Shown: positions 27,355 to 38,382 of the stretch, one piece after another
Layout: each line of letters opens with the position of its first letter
How positions within the stretch are numbered: the stretch's first letter is position 1
Assembly: GCF_002104455.1 (NCBI RefSeq)
Contig: NZ_NBOC01000010.1
Coordinates: 1 to 64,000 of the forward strand
Reading direction: 5' to 3'
DNA from: Colwellia chukchiensis
GTDB taxonomy: Bacteria > Pseudomonadota > Gammaproteobacteria > Enterobacterales > Alteromonadaceae
Length of the DNA stretch: 64,000 bases
Made by a program: the position numbers and the translations under genes
The notes under the pieces: model-generated
What the model saw: only the letters and a program-made list of their open reading frames with translations
Told to the model about the DNA's origin: nothing
Databases searched by the model: none

Positions 27355-28614
27355 TTACTGTCGTTTCATGGAGTCAAAAAATTCGTCATTGGTTTTAGTC
27401 ATGGCCAATTTATCTATCATAAACTCCATGGCGTCAATTTCACCCATTTCATGTACTATTTTTCGTAGTATCCACATTTTTTGCAATTCATCTGGTTTAG
27501 TTAGTAGCTCTTCACGACGCGTACCACTGCGATTAAAATGTATTGCAGGGAAAACACGTTTCTCAGATATTTTGCGTGACAGGTGTAATTCCATATTACC
27601 TGTGCCTTTAAATTCTTCGTAGATAACTTCATCCATTTTAGAACCTGTTTCCACTAGTGCGGTGGCAATAATGGTTAAGCTGCCACCTTCTTCAATGTTA
27701 CGAGCGGCACCAAAAAAGCGCTTCGGACGATGCAAGGCGTTAGCATCAACACCACCGGTCAATATTTTACCTGACGACGGCACAACCGTATTATAAGCAC
27801 GCGCTAAACGTGTAATAGAGTCGAGTAAAATTACCACATCTTTTTTATGTTCAACCAAACGTTTGGCTTTTTCGATCACCATTTCTGCCACTTGCACATG
27901 ACGGTTAGCCGGTTCATCAAAAGTTGAGGCAACAACTTCACCTTTAACTAGCCGCTGCATTTCTGTCACTTCTTCTGGGCGCTCATCAATGAGCAACACC
28001 ATAAGCTCTGCATCAGGCTGATTATAGGCAATGCTTTGTGCAATGTTTTGCAGTAATAAGGTTTTACCGGCTTTTGGTGGCGCCACAATTAAGCCACGTT
28101 GCCCCTTGCCGATTGGTGAAGCTAAGTCTAACACCCGTGCGGTGATATCTTCTGTTGAACCGTTACCACGCTCCATGGTTAAGCGGTCAGTTGGGTGTAT
28201 CGGGGTTAGGTTTTCAAAAAGGATTTTATTACGGGAGTTTTCAGGACGATCAAAATTAACTTCATTGACTTTCAACAGCGCAAAATAGCGTTCGCCGTCT
28301 TTCGGTGGTCGAATTTTACCGGCAATGGTGTCACCAGTACGCATGCTAAAGCGACGTATTTGACTTGGCGAAACATAAATATCATCGGGTCCCGCAAGAT
28401 AAGAAGAGTCTGCCGATCGTAAAAAACCAAAACCATCTTGTAGAATCTCTAATACACCACTACCAAAAATATCTTCACCACTTTTTGCGTGAGCTTTTAA
28501 AATGGCAAATATAATATCTTGTTTACGGTTGCGAGCTAAATGCTCTAATTTCATTTTTTCCGCGAGTTTCACTAGCTCGCTAATAGACTTTTCTTTAAGT
28601 TCGTTAAGATTCAT
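27355..28614 (-). CDS. rho: Transcription termination factor Rho
   Basis: Rho is the hexameric RNA helicase that ends transcription at Rho-dependent sites. The 419-residue protein has the N-terminal helix bundle and cold-shock-like RNA-binding domain ([16 protein letters not shown]), Walker A ([15 protein letters not shown]), Walker B ([16 protein letters not shown]) and the R-loop region ([18 protein letters not shown]). Length and sequence match E. coli Rho. It follows trxA on the same strand, with about 190 bp between them that is partly non-coding. Confidence 0.98.
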   Translation of the reverse strand: MNLNELKEKSISELVKLAEKMKLEHLARNRKQDIIFAILKAHAKSGEDIFGSGVLEILQDGFGFLRSADSSYLAGPDDIYVSPSQIRRFSMRTGDTIAGKIRPPKDGERYFALLKVNEVNFDRPENSRNKILFENLTPIHPTDRLTMERGNGSTEDITARVLDLASPIGKGQRGLIVAPPKAGKTLLLQNIAQSIAYNQPDAELMVLLIDERPEEVTEMQRLVKGEVVASTFDEPANRHVQVAEMVIEKAKRLVEHKKDVVILLDSITRLARAYNTVVPSSGKILTGGVDANALHRPKRFFGAARNIEEGGSLTIIATALVETGSKMDEVIYEEFKGTGNMELHLSRKISEKRVFPAIHFNRSGTRREELLTKPDELQKMWILRKIVHEMGEIDAMEFMIDKLAMTKTNDEFFDSMKRQ

Positions 28615-28776
28615 AGTGGGGGTTTCTTAGACTATTTGGGTTGTTATGCTGCGCCGTTTGGCAATTTAGGATGTTTGAGTATGGTATTTGAAATGTTAAT
28701 TTGGTTCGAATGTTAAACTTAACATTAAAAACAAAACAGGTAAAGATGCAGATGTTGAATCTTTGATGAAAAAATA

Positions 28777-28801
28777 AAAAGGCCCGATAAACGGACCTTT
28801 T
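28777..28801 (-). terminator. Intrinsic terminator of trxA
   Basis: A 10-bp stem with one mismatch (AAAAGGTCCG / CGGGCCTTTT on the minus strand) is followed by a T-rich tail. It lies directly after the trxA stop. Confidence 0.8.
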
Positions 28802-28805
28802 CAAA

Positions 28806-29132
28806 TTATAAGTTCTTATCTAAAAACTCTTTTAATTGTGTTTTTGATAACGCACCCACTTTGGTGTCTGCAACTACGCCATCTTTAAAAAGTAACAACG
28901 TTGGAATACCACGAATGCCATATTTAGGTGGGGTATTTGCATTTTGGTCTATGTTTAATTTACCAATAGTGACCTTGCCTGCGTATTCTTCTGCAACGTC
29001 ATTTAATAACGGCGCAATCATTTTACATGGTCCACACCACTCAGCCCAAAAATCAACGAGTACTGGGCCTGATGCTTTAATCACATCAGTGTCGAAACTA
29101 TCATCAGTTAACTGAACAATTTTATCGCTCAT
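28806..29132 (-). CDS. trxA: Thioredoxin 1
   Basis: A 108-residue cytoplasmic thioredoxin with the active site [13 protein letters not shown], the cis-proline loop GIPTLLLF and the expected length. It reduces protein disulfides and is recycled by thioredoxin reductase. It precedes rho as in E. coli and is divergent from rhlB. Confidence 0.97.
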   Translation of the reverse strand: MSDKIVQLTDDSFDTDVIKASGPVLVDFWAEWCGPCKMIAPLLNDVAEEYAGKVTIGKLNIDQNANTPPKYGIRGIPTLLLFKDGVVADTKVGALSKTQLKEFLDKNL

Positions 29133-29319
29133 TTATATCTCCATTTACGGTGGCCTAGCGCCAATTGAGTAAGATTATACCTTCATCAGAATTAATTACC
29201 AACAATGATATATAACAGTTATGGTCATATAATTTCAAAATCAACTATAAGCATCAATTTTTTATCGCTTTTCTATGAATCTAATTTTTATTAATTACGT
29301 AAGGTGTTAAGCTAGCGGT

Positions 29320-30582
29320 ATGAAAAAAACACATTTAACTGAAATAAAGTTCTCAGAACTTAAACTCGAGCCAAGCGTCGTCAGTGGTCTTGCCGCCATG
29401 GGCTTTGAATATTGCACGCAAATTCAAGCTAAGTCGCTTCCTATATTACTAAACGGTAAAGATATTGCCGGTCAAGCACAAACCGGTGAAGGCAAAACCA
29501 TCGCCTTTTTAGCCGCAACATTCCATCATTTGTTGCAGCAGCCCGCTAATCACAACCAACCGCGAGCCTTAATCATGGCTCCAACGCGTGAATTGGCCAT
29601 TCAAATACATCGTGATGCCTTAAAAATGGCAGAAAGTACGGGGCTTCGACTCGGTATTGTATACGGCGGTGAAGGTTATGAAAGCCAACGTCAAGTACTA
29701 GAGCAGGGCGTTGATATTTTAATTGGCACCTGTGGTCGCTTAATCGATTACTTAAAACAAGGTACCTATAACTTAAGTAAAATTGAAGCTGTGGTGCTAG
29801 ACGAAGCTGATCGCATGTTTGACTTAGGCTTTATTAAAGATATCCGCTACATGTTTGGCAAGATGCCCGCCGCCACAGAGCGTTTAAGCATGTTATTTTC
29901 CGCAACCTTATCATTTCGAGTCAAAGAGTTGGCCTTTGAGCACATGAATGACCCTGAAAGTGTTGAAGTGGAACCAGAGCAGAAAACCAATATTCGTATT
30001 AGCGAAGAATTATTTTATACCTCCAATGAGGATAAAATGGCACTGTTACAGTCGTTAATCGAAGAAGACTGGCCTGATAAAGCGATAATTTTTGCCAATA
30101 CTAAGCATGTTTGTGAAAAAATACACGCCCACCTTGAAGCAGATAATATTCGTGTTGGAATGCTAACGGGTGATGTTATTCAGAAAAAACGCTTGAAAAT
30201 TTTAGAGCAATTTACCGCAGGCCATCTTGATGTGCTGGTTGCCACTGACGTAGCCGCACGGGGCTTACATATCCCAGCCGTTACCCATGTCTTTAATTAT
30301 GACTTACCCGATGACTGCGAAGACTATGTACATCGCATTGGTCGCACGGGCCGAGCCGGGGCAACCGGACATGCGATAAGTTTAGCTTGCGAGCAATACG
30401 TTTTTAATTTGCCTGCTATTGAAAGCTATATTGAGCACGAGCTGCCAGTCAGTAAGTATGATCATGATGCCTTGTTAACCGATCTACCGAAACCTAAACC
30501 ACGACCGCGCCGACATAAGCCCCACAATGGTGGCCAAAACCGCAGTCGCAGTTCAGGTCGTAGGCCACAGCGGAATAACTAG
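29320..30582 (+). CDS. rhlB: ATP-dependent RNA helicase RhlB
   Basis: RhlB is the DEAD-box helicase of the RNA degradosome. The 420-residue protein has the Q motif ([14 protein letters not shown]), motif I ([11 protein letters not shown]), DEAD ([14 protein letters not shown]), SATL, and motif VI ([10 protein letters not shown]). The C-terminal tail is basic ([14 protein letters not shown]). Motif I has Glu where E. coli has Thr (AQTGTGKT), a variable position. ATG 29320 has AAGGTG upstream. gppA begins three bases after its stop. Confidence 0.95.
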   Translation: MKKTHLTEIKFSELKLEPSVVSGLAAMGFEYCTQIQAKSLPILLNGKDIAGQAQTGEGKTIAFLAATFHHLLQQPANHNQPRALIMAPTRELAIQIHRDALKMAESTGLRLGIVYGGEGYESQRQVLEQGVDILIGTCGRLIDYLKQGTYNLSKIEAVVLDEADRMFDLGFIKDIRYMFGKMPAATERLSMLFSATLSFRVKELAFEHMNDPESVEVEPEQKTNIRISEELFYTSNEDKMALLQSLIEEDWPDKAIIFANTKHVCEKIHAHLEADNIRVGMLTGDVIQKKRLKILEQFTAGHLDVLVATDVAARGLHIPAVTHVFNYDLPDDCEDYVHRIGRTGRAGATGHAISLACEQYVFNLPAIESYIEHELPVSKYDHDALLTDLPKPKPRPRRHKPHNGGQNRSRSSGRRPQRNN

Positions 30583-30585
30583 TCA

Positions 30586-32097
30586 ATGGCGCGTAACACC
30601 ATGGAGACTTCATCACCGTTATATGCGGTGATTGACCTAGGCTCAAATAGTTTTCATATGTTAATTACGCGACAACTTGCTGACAGTGTGCAAGTTGTTG
30701 ATCGTATTAAGCGTAAGGTACGACTAGCCGCTGGCCTCAGCGCCGACCACATATTATCTGAACAAGCCATGGCAAAAGGCTTAGAGTGTTTAAGCTTTTT
30801 TGCCGAGCGCTTGCAAGATATCCCAAAAGAAAATATTCGTATCGTCGCCACCGCCACCTTGCGGTTAGCGAAAAATCGCGCCGACTTTATCTCCAAAGCA
30901 GAACAACTATTAGCGCATAAAGTTAACTTACTAAGCGGTATTGCTGAAGCAAAATATATCTATCTGGGTGTCGCACATACCAATTGTAGTCTTGATAAAC
31001 GGCTGGTTTTGGATATTGGTGGCGCGAGTACCGAAGTCATTGTTGGCCATGATTTCACGGTAAAAAAAGCCCATAGCCTAAATATGGGCTGTGTTACTTT
31101 TATGCAACAACACTTTCGCGATGGTGAGTTAAATGCCGATAATTTTTCTGCGGCGATAAAAGCGGCAGAGCAGGCTATTTCTGTCATTAAAGAAGATTTT
31201 TCTGCCATAGGTTGGCATTGCGTTTTAGGTGGCTCTGGCACTATGCAGGCCATCGCAGAAGTTCTCAACCACCAGAAAAAACCGCCGATTATTTGCTTAG
31301 CTTTACTTTACCAGTTGCAAGCGCAAATACTAACCTTCTCTCATGTTGACAGCATTAACATTCCCGGTTTAGCAAGTGAGCGAAGCCCTGTAATTGCTAG
31401 TGGTTTGGCAATATTAATCGCCTTATTTCAGCAGTTTGGCATTGAAAAGCTTTCGCTTTCAAGTGGGGCACTACGCGAAGGCTTGCTGTATGAAATGCTC
31501 CCTAACAGCCGCAAGGTAAATATTCGACAACGCACCATTCGCGCTATAGCTGAGCGTTTTCACGTTGATCAAAGCCATGCCGACAGCATTAAGCAACAAG
31601 TGCTGTTGATCTTTAATCAGTTGCAAGCACATTGGCAACTACCCAACGATAATACCTTGGCTATTTTGCTGGCAAGTTGTGACCTCCATGAAATCGGATT
31701 ACTGTTAGAGTATAAGTATCATCAACAACATAGTGCTTATATTCTTGGTCATGCGGACTTACCTGGCTTTAACCTATCAGATAGACAACTGCTCATTGCT
31801 TTTGTTAGTCACTATAAAGGTGATCTCAAACCAACATCACTGACGAAACAATCAGCAGTGGCAGCAGACTTGGCATTAAAGTTTCTGATTATAATGCGCT
31901 TAGCTGTAATTTTATGCCGTCGTCGAAAAGATGATAAATTACCCCGTTACCAACTGGTAGCCAAAGGCGATACGCTGCAGTTATCCTTATCTGCATTATG
32001 GTTAAAACAACATGCACTTATTCATGATGAATTAAAGCAGGAGCATCGCCATATTGCGCGCTTAGGTTTTGCATTAAATATTACTTGTGAACAGTAA
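30586..32097 (+). CDS. gppA: Exopolyphosphatase / guanosine pentaphosphate phosphatase
   Basis: A 503-residue Ppx/GppA phosphatase of the ASKHA fold. The phosphate loops are AVIDLGSNSFHMLI and LDIGGASTEVIVG, with GGSGTMQAIAE and LSSGALREGLLYEM further on; a C-terminal HD-like helical domain follows. Family members hydrolyse polyphosphate and convert pppGpp to ppGpp. Placement directly after rhlB favours GppA, as in E. coli. ATG 30601 (METSSPLY) is an alternative start. Confidence 0.9.
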   Translation: MARNTMETSSPLYAVIDLGSNSFHMLITRQLADSVQVVDRIKRKVRLAAGLSADHILSEQAMAKGLECLSFFAERLQDIPKENIRIVATATLRLAKNRADFISKAEQLLAHKVNLLSGIAEAKYIYLGVAHTNCSLDKRLVLDIGGASTEVIVGHDFTVKKAHSLNMGCVTFMQQHFRDGELNADNFSAAIKAAEQAISVIKEDFSAIGWHCVLGGSGTMQAIAEVLNHQKKPPIICLALLYQLQAQILTFSHVDSINIPGLASERSPVIASGLAILIALFQQFGIEKLSLSSGALREGLLYEMLPNSRKVNIRQRTIRAIAERFHVDQSHADSIKQQVLLIFNQLQAHWQLPNDNTLAILLASCDLHEIGLLLEYKYHQQHSAYILGHADLPGFNLSDRQLLIAFVSHYKGDLKPTSLTKQSAVAADLALKFLIIMRLAVILCRRRKDDKLPRYQLVAKGDTLQLSLSALWLKQHALIHDELKQEHRHIARLGFALNITCEQ

Positions 32098-32130
32098 CAA
32101 AGCCAAACCCGATCTAACCATTAGAGATGA

Positions 32131-32161
32131 AAAAAACCGTGCTGACAAAGCACGGTTTTTT
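32131..32161. terminator. Bidirectional intrinsic terminator between gppA and hemB
   Basis: An inverted repeat of 13 bp (AAAAAACCGTGCT / AGCACGGTTTTTT) with a five-base loop lies between the two convergent genes and carries A- and T-runs on its flanks. Confidence 0.88.
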
Positions 32162-32201
32162 ATTTTATAAAACAACAGCTAGACGCCAAACGCATCACAG
32201 C

Positions 32202-33221
<1,020 letters not shown>

Positions 33222-33231
33222 CTATCATTAA

Positions 33232-34641
33232 TTAAACTGCGCTTAACAAACCCACTTGCACTTGATCGCGCCCGGCTTGTTTAGCTTGGTATAATGCTTT
33301 ATCAACACACTCAAACATGACTTGCGGGCTCACATTCGGCTCTTGTTGATATGTAATAACACCGCAACTGACCGTTAAGTGAATAACCTGATCATTGTGA
33401 TGTACCTGTTGCTGCCGTATGTTTTGGCAAACTTCTTGCGCCAACGATAACGCACCTTTAGCATCGGTTTCAGCTAAAATTAAACAAAATTCTTCACCGC
33501 CATAACGACAGCCAACATCACTGCTACGACGAAGTAATGATTTAATTTTATCTGCTACAGCAACAATGCAGGCATCGCCGGCTAAATGACCAAAGTTGTC
33601 GTTAACCGCTTTAAAATGATCAATGTCAATTAACACCATACTTAAAGGCGTTAAGTTTCGACGACTGCGTCTAAACTCTGCTAATATTTTTTGCTCATAA
33701 TAACGTCGATTATACAGCCCTGATAACTCGTCTAGGGTATTTTTTTCTGCTAAAACTTGATTGACTTCAGCCAACTCTTGCAAAGCGATATTTAATTCTA
33801 AAGTTCGCTCTTGAACACGAATTTCTAACTGTTCATGACTGGCTTGCTGAAGCTTTAAAAGCGCTTGTTGTGCGGCTTCTGATGCTTGCAAATTTTGCAG
33901 CATGTTTTGCTGCGCCTGATGTTCATCAAGCCGCTGACAATGATACTTTCTTGCTATTAAATACGCGATCATTACCGACATCAGCCAAAATGCAAAAACG
34001 TCCACTTTGAACCTAGCTTCAACACTAAATTCACCAAAATAATGTATGTAGGCCAAGATATTAAATAGCAATTGAAACACTAAGGTTAAAGTAAATATGG
34101 TTGCCATTCGCGCATACTTAGCTGGCATTTGCTTACTGATATAAAGTAGCACCAGTAGACTAATACTGGTGGGTAATTGAATAACAAGCCATTGAGCAGT
34201 GAAATCAAAGAAGTAGCTGCTGGGTATTAGCAACAACAAACACAGCGCTAAAAATAGCAGCAATTGTACAGCGCCTTTACTATTTTTTGGCAAGGCGAAA
34301 CAGCTCATGGTAAAGACAAAGAAGATGATAATGCTAATATGATTGAGTAGCACTGCCTCACTTTTTAACAATGCAACACTTGGGGTAAATATTGCAAATA
34401 AAGACTCGCCGCCAATCACCAAAACGGCCAAACATTTAAAGAAGAAAAATAACGCCAAAATTGCCATGCTTTTGCTGCGCAGCGCATGCGCACTGGCAAA
34501 GCAAAGCAAAACCAGCATTAAGCCACTACCAAGAAAGATTGGCGACAGTTGCCATTGCATAGGTGTAGCAATATCAGCTAACACTTGTGCGTGAACCCAA
34601 GTAGGTAACAATAGCGGCAAAAAGATAAGTAATTTAAGCAT
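33232..34641 (-). CDS. Membrane diguanylate cyclase (GGDEF)
   Basis: The 469-residue protein has a signal-like first segment and about seven to eight membrane helices up to residue 235. A coiled coil (about 240-300) and a C-terminal GGDEF domain follow. The catalytic motif is intact as GGEEF, in CRYGGEEFCLI. An inhibitory-site RSSD lies five residues before it, so product feedback is likely. It should make c-di-GMP in response to an unknown membrane signal. ATG 34641 overlaps the tatD stop, indicating coupling. A longer start at 34707 would lie inside tatD. Confidence 0.88.
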   Translation of the reverse strand: MLKLLIFLPLLLPTWVHAQVLADIATPMQWQLSPIFLGSGLMLVLLCFASAHALRSKSMAILALFFFFKCLAVLVIGGESLFAIFTPSVALLKSEAVLLNHISIIIFFVFTMSCFALPKNSKGAVQLLLFLALCLLLLIPSSYFFDFTAQWLVIQLPTSISLLVLLYISKQMPAKYARMATIFTLTLVFQLLFNILAYIHYFGEFSVEARFKVDVFAFWLMSVMIAYLIARKYHCQRLDEHQAQQNMLQNLQASEAAQQALLKLQQASHEQLEIRVQERTLELNIALQELAEVNQVLAEKNTLDELSGLYNRRYYEQKILAEFRRSRRNLTPLSMVLIDIDHFKAVNDNFGHLAGDACIVAVADKIKSLLRRSSDVGCRYGGEEFCLILAETDAKGALSLAQEVCQNIRQQQVHHNDQVIHLTVSCGVITYQQEPNVSPQVMFECVDKALYQAKQAGRDQVQVGLLSAV

Positions 34642-35428
34642 CAGCTGCTCGCAAATTAAATACCTGTTCGCTATTGGCTGTGGTTTGTTGAATAAGCGCC
34701 TGTTCACTACAATTGAGTAGCTTAGCTAACATAGTGACGATATAAGGCAGATAACTAGGCTCATTGCGGCTACTTTTCGGCTTAGGGCGAATCGTTCTAG
34801 GTGTTAAATAGGGTGCATCGGTTTCTATCATCAAACGCTGCAGTGGGATCAAGGGCACAATTTCCCGCAATGTTTGTCCTCGACGCTCATCACATACCCA
34901 ACCGGTAATGCCAATATACATGCCTGCGGCTAAACATTGCTCTAATTCGTACTTACTGCCAGTAAAGCAATGTGCGACCATGGCTGGCACTCGAGTTATA
35001 TATGGCGCTAAAGTCTTAAACCAAGGTTCAAACGCATCGCGTTGATGTAAAAATAGCGGCAGCTGCAATTGTGCGGCTAGCTCTACTTGTCCTTGAAAAA
35101 TACGTTGCTGATTTTCGGGCGTGGAAAAGTTACGGTTAAAGTCTAAGCCACATTCACCTATGGCTTTTACACTGCTATGTTGCGCTAATTGTTCTAGTTG
35201 CTCGAGATAATTATTTTGCGCTTGGTCGGCATCGTGCGGATGAATGCCTGCGGTACAAAAAAGAAAATTCGGCGCTTGCTGGCAAAGTGCAATTGCCTGC
35301 TCACTCTGCTCAATGTCAGTTCCGGTGATCAAAAGGGCACTGAGCTTGGCCTGCTTAGCGCGCTCGATCACGGCTAAGCGGTCTTTATCAAAACGCGTAT
35401 GAGTTAAGTTAACGCCAATATCGATCAA
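34634..35428 (-). CDS. tatD: TatD-family metal-dependent DNase
   Basis: A 264-residue TIM-barrel nuclease. It has the TatD-type start IDIGVNLTHTRF, where relatives such as YjjV/YcfH have H-x-H. The metal-site blocks GIHPHD, GECGLDFNR, LHQRDAF, AHCFTG and IETDAPYLTPR are all present. TatD is a 3'-5' exonuclease linked to oxidative DNA repair and is encoded with the tat genes but not needed for transport. The start codon is TTG at 35428. Confidence 0.93.
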   Translation of the reverse strand: MIDIGVNLTHTRFDKDRLAVIERAKQAKLSALLITGTDIEQSEQAIALCQQAPNFLFCTAGIHPHDADQAQNNYLEQLEQLAQHSSVKAIGECGLDFNRNFSTPENQQRIFQGQVELAAQLQLPLFLHQRDAFEPWFKTLAPYITRVPAMVAHCFTGSKYELEQCLAAGMYIGITGWVCDERRGQTLREIVPLIPLQRLMIETDAPYLTPRTIRPKPKSSRNEPSYLPYIVTMLAKLLNCSEQALIQQTTANSEQVFNLRAADA

Positions 35429-35437
35429 AAGATAACC

Positions 35438-35935
35438 TTATTTGAGGCGCTTAACGCGAATTTTTCGCTTCGCGCCCGCTTGATTTTTTTTCAAGTATAC
35501 GGCATCCAAAACGCCTTTTTGCAATAGCAGGCTTTCACCGACTTTTACCTTAAATGGATGACTATCTGTTTGCTGCCATTGCTGACCATTTTCAAAAGTA
35601 AAACGTAATTTACCATAAGGATCGTACTTGAATGTTTTTACGGTAAAAATAACTTGTGGTCTGCTTTCAGTTTCTGGCGGTGATTTTTTTAGCTGTTTTG
35701 CGCCAAACATCTCGACATCTCTGGGCTTGGCTGTTGTTAAAGAGTCACTATCAGCGGCAGCTGTAGCAACCGCAGCAACCTGATTTGCCAGTTGATCAAA
35801 ACAAGCTAAACGCGCAACATTGGCGGTGATCTTACGGCAGTTGCCGAGCTGCTCTGTTATAGTACTTGCTTGAGCCGCCATGGCGAATAAACCCGCTATC
35901 ACAACCACACCAAGTACGGTAACTCTCATGATCAC
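35438..35935 (-). CDS. Secreted protein of unknown function in the tat cluster
   Basis: The 165-residue protein has a signal peptide (cleavage near A-A-Q-A) and a short N-terminal pair of cysteines (GNCRKITANVARLACFDQLA). After a low-complexity linker comes a beta-rich C-terminal half (residues 92-150) ending in very basic sequence. The N-terminal pattern occurs in many small periplasmic proteins of unknown role. It overlaps the tatC stop by 4 bp, so it is coupled to the tat genes. It is not recognised further. Confidence 0.7.
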   Translation of the reverse strand: MIMRVTVLGVVVIAGLFAMAAQASTITEQLGNCRKITANVARLACFDQLANQVAAVATAAADSDSLTTAKPRDVEMFGAKQLKKSPPETESRPQVIFTVKTFKYDPYGKLRFTFENGQQWQQTDSHPFKVKVGESLLLQKGVLDAVYLKKNQAGAKRKIRVKRLK

Positions 35936-36693
35936 TCTTCCTTTGTCGCTGACTCTGTTGATTCATCATCACCGCGGTAATAGAGTGACGCGATAATAAT
36001 GCCGACCTCAAATAACAATAGCATAGGCACAGCTAACATGGTTTGAGAAATAATATCAGGTGGCGTTAATAACATACCAATCACAAACGCGCCGACGACA
36101 ATATAAGGACGCTTAGCGCGTAAATTATCTGGGCTTGTCACCCCAGTCCAACACATGAGGATGATGGCGATTGGAATTTCAAATGCAACACCAAAGGCGA
36201 AAAATAGCTTTAAGACAAAGTCTAAATAACTACTAATATCGGTTGCTATCGTCACCCCATCAGGCGCAACGGAAGAAAAGAAAGCAAAGACCACAGGAAA
36301 CACCACATAATAGGCAAAGGCAATACCGCAATAAAACAACAAGGTACTGCCCAACATCAGCGGCGCAATTAAACGTTTTTCATTTTTGTATAAACCTGGG
36401 GCAATAAACGACCAAAGCTGATACAAAATATAGGGCATAGCAACAAAAATCGAGATGACTATGGTTAGCTTAAATGGGGTAAAAAACGGTGATGCAACAT
36501 CGGTTGCGATCATTTGTGTACCCGCAGGCATTACTTTTAATAGGGGTTGCGCAACATATTGGTAAATATCTTGCGCAAAATAAATCAAGCTACAAAACAC
36601 CACTAAAACACCCACTACAGCGTGTAGTAATCTTGTTCTTAACTCTAATAAGTGATCAAATAATGTATGACTTTGGGTGCCTGTTGAGCTCAT
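35932..36693 (-). CDS. tatC: Sec-independent translocase TatC
   Basis: TatC is the receptor for twin-arginine signal peptides. The 253-residue protein has six membrane helices and the conserved N-terminal LFDHLLELRTRLL with the key glutamate, followed by LWSFIAPGLYKNEK in the first cytoplasmic loop. Its start overlaps tatB by 4 bp and its end overlaps the next gene by 4 bp, so the genes are tightly coupled. Confidence 0.97.
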   Translation of the reverse strand: MSSTGTQSHTLFDHLLELRTRLLHAVVGVLVVFCSLIYFAQDIYQYVAQPLLKVMPAGTQMIATDVASPFFTPFKLTIVISIFVAMPYILYQLWSFIAPGLYKNEKRLIAPLMLGSTLLFYCGIAFAYYVVFPVVFAFFSSVAPDGVTIATDISSYLDFVLKLFFAFGVAFEIPIAIILMCWTGVTSPDNLRAKRPYIVVGAFVIGMLLTPPDIISQTMLAVPMLLLFEVGIIIASLYYRGDDESTESATKEE

Positions 36694-37058
36694 TTATCCT
36701 GCTTTTCACTTTTATTATCGTTAAGCTGCGCAACATCTTTTGACGCCTGAGTTGTTTTATCAGCTGTTTGATATGGATTGTTGACCATTGCTGCCGCCTC
36801 TTTCAACGACTTTACCGACGCGGCAACCTCTGGCGATAAATCTTTCATATCAGATTGTTCGGCCTTTTTTAGATTCGCATGTAATTCTTGGATACGAAGC
36901 TCTTCACTGAGCTCATTCTTCACCCCTTCGCTAAAGCTACGAATACTCGCTATCCAATTTCGCACCGTACGAATGGCAACAGGTAATCGCTCAGGCCCTA
37001 ACACCACTAGGCCAATAATAGCGATTAACAATAGCTCCCAAAAGCCTATATCAAACAT
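36690..37058 (-). CDS. tatB: Sec-independent translocase TatB
   Basis: The 122-residue protein has the TatB start [20 protein letters not shown], the hinge G-P-E-R-L-P and a long charged amphipathic helix. It partners TatC in signal-peptide binding. It overlaps tatA by one base and tatC by four. Confidence 0.95.
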   Translation of the reverse strand: MFDIGFWELLLIAIIGLVVLGPERLPVAIRTVRNWIASIRSFSEGVKNELSEELRIQELHANLKKAEQSDMKDLSPEVAASVKSLKEAAAMVNNPYQTADKTTQASKDVAQLNDNKSEKQDK

Positions 37059-37294
37059 CAGACTTGATCTTTTTCTTTATCAGCGACTTTACTTTGTTCC
37101 GTTGAGTTATCCGCTAAGCTATCAGCCTTAGCAGCGTCATCGTCTTTTTTCGCGGTTTCGTCAGTTACTGCATTTTTAAAGCCTTTCACCGCCGAGCCTA
37201 AATCAGAGCCCAAGTTACGAAGCTTTTTTGTACCAAACAATAACACCACAATCACGGCAATAATTAATAACTGCCAAATACTTATACCACCCAT
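37058..37294 (-). CDS. tatA: Sec-independent translocase TatA
   Basis: A 78-residue pore-forming TatA with one membrane helix ([16 protein letters not shown]), the hinge F-G-T-K-K-L, an amphipathic helix ([19 protein letters not shown]) and an acidic tail. AGGGG lies six bases upstream of ATG 37294. It is the first gene of the tatABC series and is divergent from the gene at 37389. Confidence 0.96.
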   Translation of the reverse strand: MGGISIWQLLIIAVIVVLLFGTKKLRNLGSDLGSAVKGFKNAVTDETAKKDDDAAKADSLADNSTEQSKVADKEKDQV

Positions 37295-37388
37295 AAAAAA
37301 CCCCTATAATTTAATTAATTTCATTATAAAGTTTATAGAAAAAAAATCACCAACTGATATGCTAAAAAGTGAGGTAAAACAAATTTTG

Positions 37389-38366
37389 ATGAGAATGTAT
37401 CGTAAAAATACAATTAAATGGCTTTTATGCCGACTATTCTTTTACTTTGCATTTGCCAATTCAGCCTTAGCAGACTCAACAACCGATGTCAGCAAGTCAA
37501 CTGAACAAGAAAATGATCACTGGATGCAAGGATTGCATGAAACGGTAACTAATTCTGTTTATCAATCGGCGCAATGGTTTGATAGTTTTTTTATTGCAAA
37601 TGGAAGTGAACAACAAAAGCCAACCACTAGTGCCAAAATACGCTTGGCTTGGTTGCCAAAAAGTCGTGACTGGAGTGAAGTCAAGCCACGCTTTCGGGTA
37701 CGTGTCAAACTGCCGCACTTTCAAAATAGAGCCAGTATCATCCTGTCTGATGAAAGCGACGATGAACTGAGCAACTTACCGTTAGAGGTTAATGATAGCA
37801 AAGCCGCTTTAGCCAACGATAAATTTTCCTTAGCGTTAAATTATACCCAAGATAAAAGAGCTGATCGCTTACTCAATTATCGACTCGGCATTTCAAGTGG
37901 CGATCTTTTTGTCAGAGCTAAACACAAGCGTCGCTTAACGGTTAATGATAAACAGGGCTTTTTAATCGAACCTTCAATCTACTACTTTCTCGATGATGGC
38001 CTCGAAGCTAAACTGTTATTAGAATATGATTACCAAATCAGCTCACAATCCCTGTTTCGTGTTAACTATAGTATTAGAGGAGCCGAAGCATTTAGCGGTA
38101 TTCGTTGGAAACATGGCTTTTATAAACTAAAGCAAATCAATAGCACCACAGCATCGGTGATTAGTTTTCAAGTTGAAGGGGAACGAAATGGTGCACGCGG
38201 CTTTGTTATTGATAAATATACCTTGGCTTATCGTTACCGCTTTAATGCTATACGCGACTGGCTATTTTTTGAGATTGAGCCATTTTTAGAGTTTCCGGAA
38301 CAAGAAAACTACACCACCACACCAGGCATTGCCTTGCGCCTTGAAGGCTTATTTCATAAAGGTTAG
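37389..38366 (+). CDS. Predicted outer-membrane or periplasmic protein of unknown function
   Basis: The protein has a signal peptide (cleavage near S-A-L-A) and about 300 residues rich in beta-strand pattern (for example FRVRVKLPHF, LLLEYDY, YTLAYRYRF). A barrel or beta-sandwich at the outer membrane is likely. The start is uncertain: ATG 37359, 37389 and 37395 are in frame; 37389 gives a more usual signal peptide. It converges with the GGDEF-EAL gene with only 16 bp between. No family is recognised. Confidence 0.6.
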   Translation: MRMYRKNTIKWLLCRLFFYFAFANSALADSTTDVSKSTEQENDHWMQGLHETVTNSVYQSAQWFDSFFIANGSEQQKPTTSAKIRLAWLPKSRDWSEVKPRFRVRVKLPHFQNRASIILSDESDDELSNLPLEVNDSKAALANDKFSLALNYTQDKRADRLLNYRLGISSGDLFVRAKHKRRLTVNDKQGFLIEPSIYYFLDDGLEAKLLLEYDYQISSQSLFRVNYSIRGAEAFSGIRWKHGFYKLKQINSTTASVISFQVEGERNGARGFVIDKYTLAYRYRFNAIRDWLFFEIEPFLEFPEQENYTTTPGIALRLEGLFHKG

Positions 38367-38382
38367 CTCAAGTAGCTTTTAA

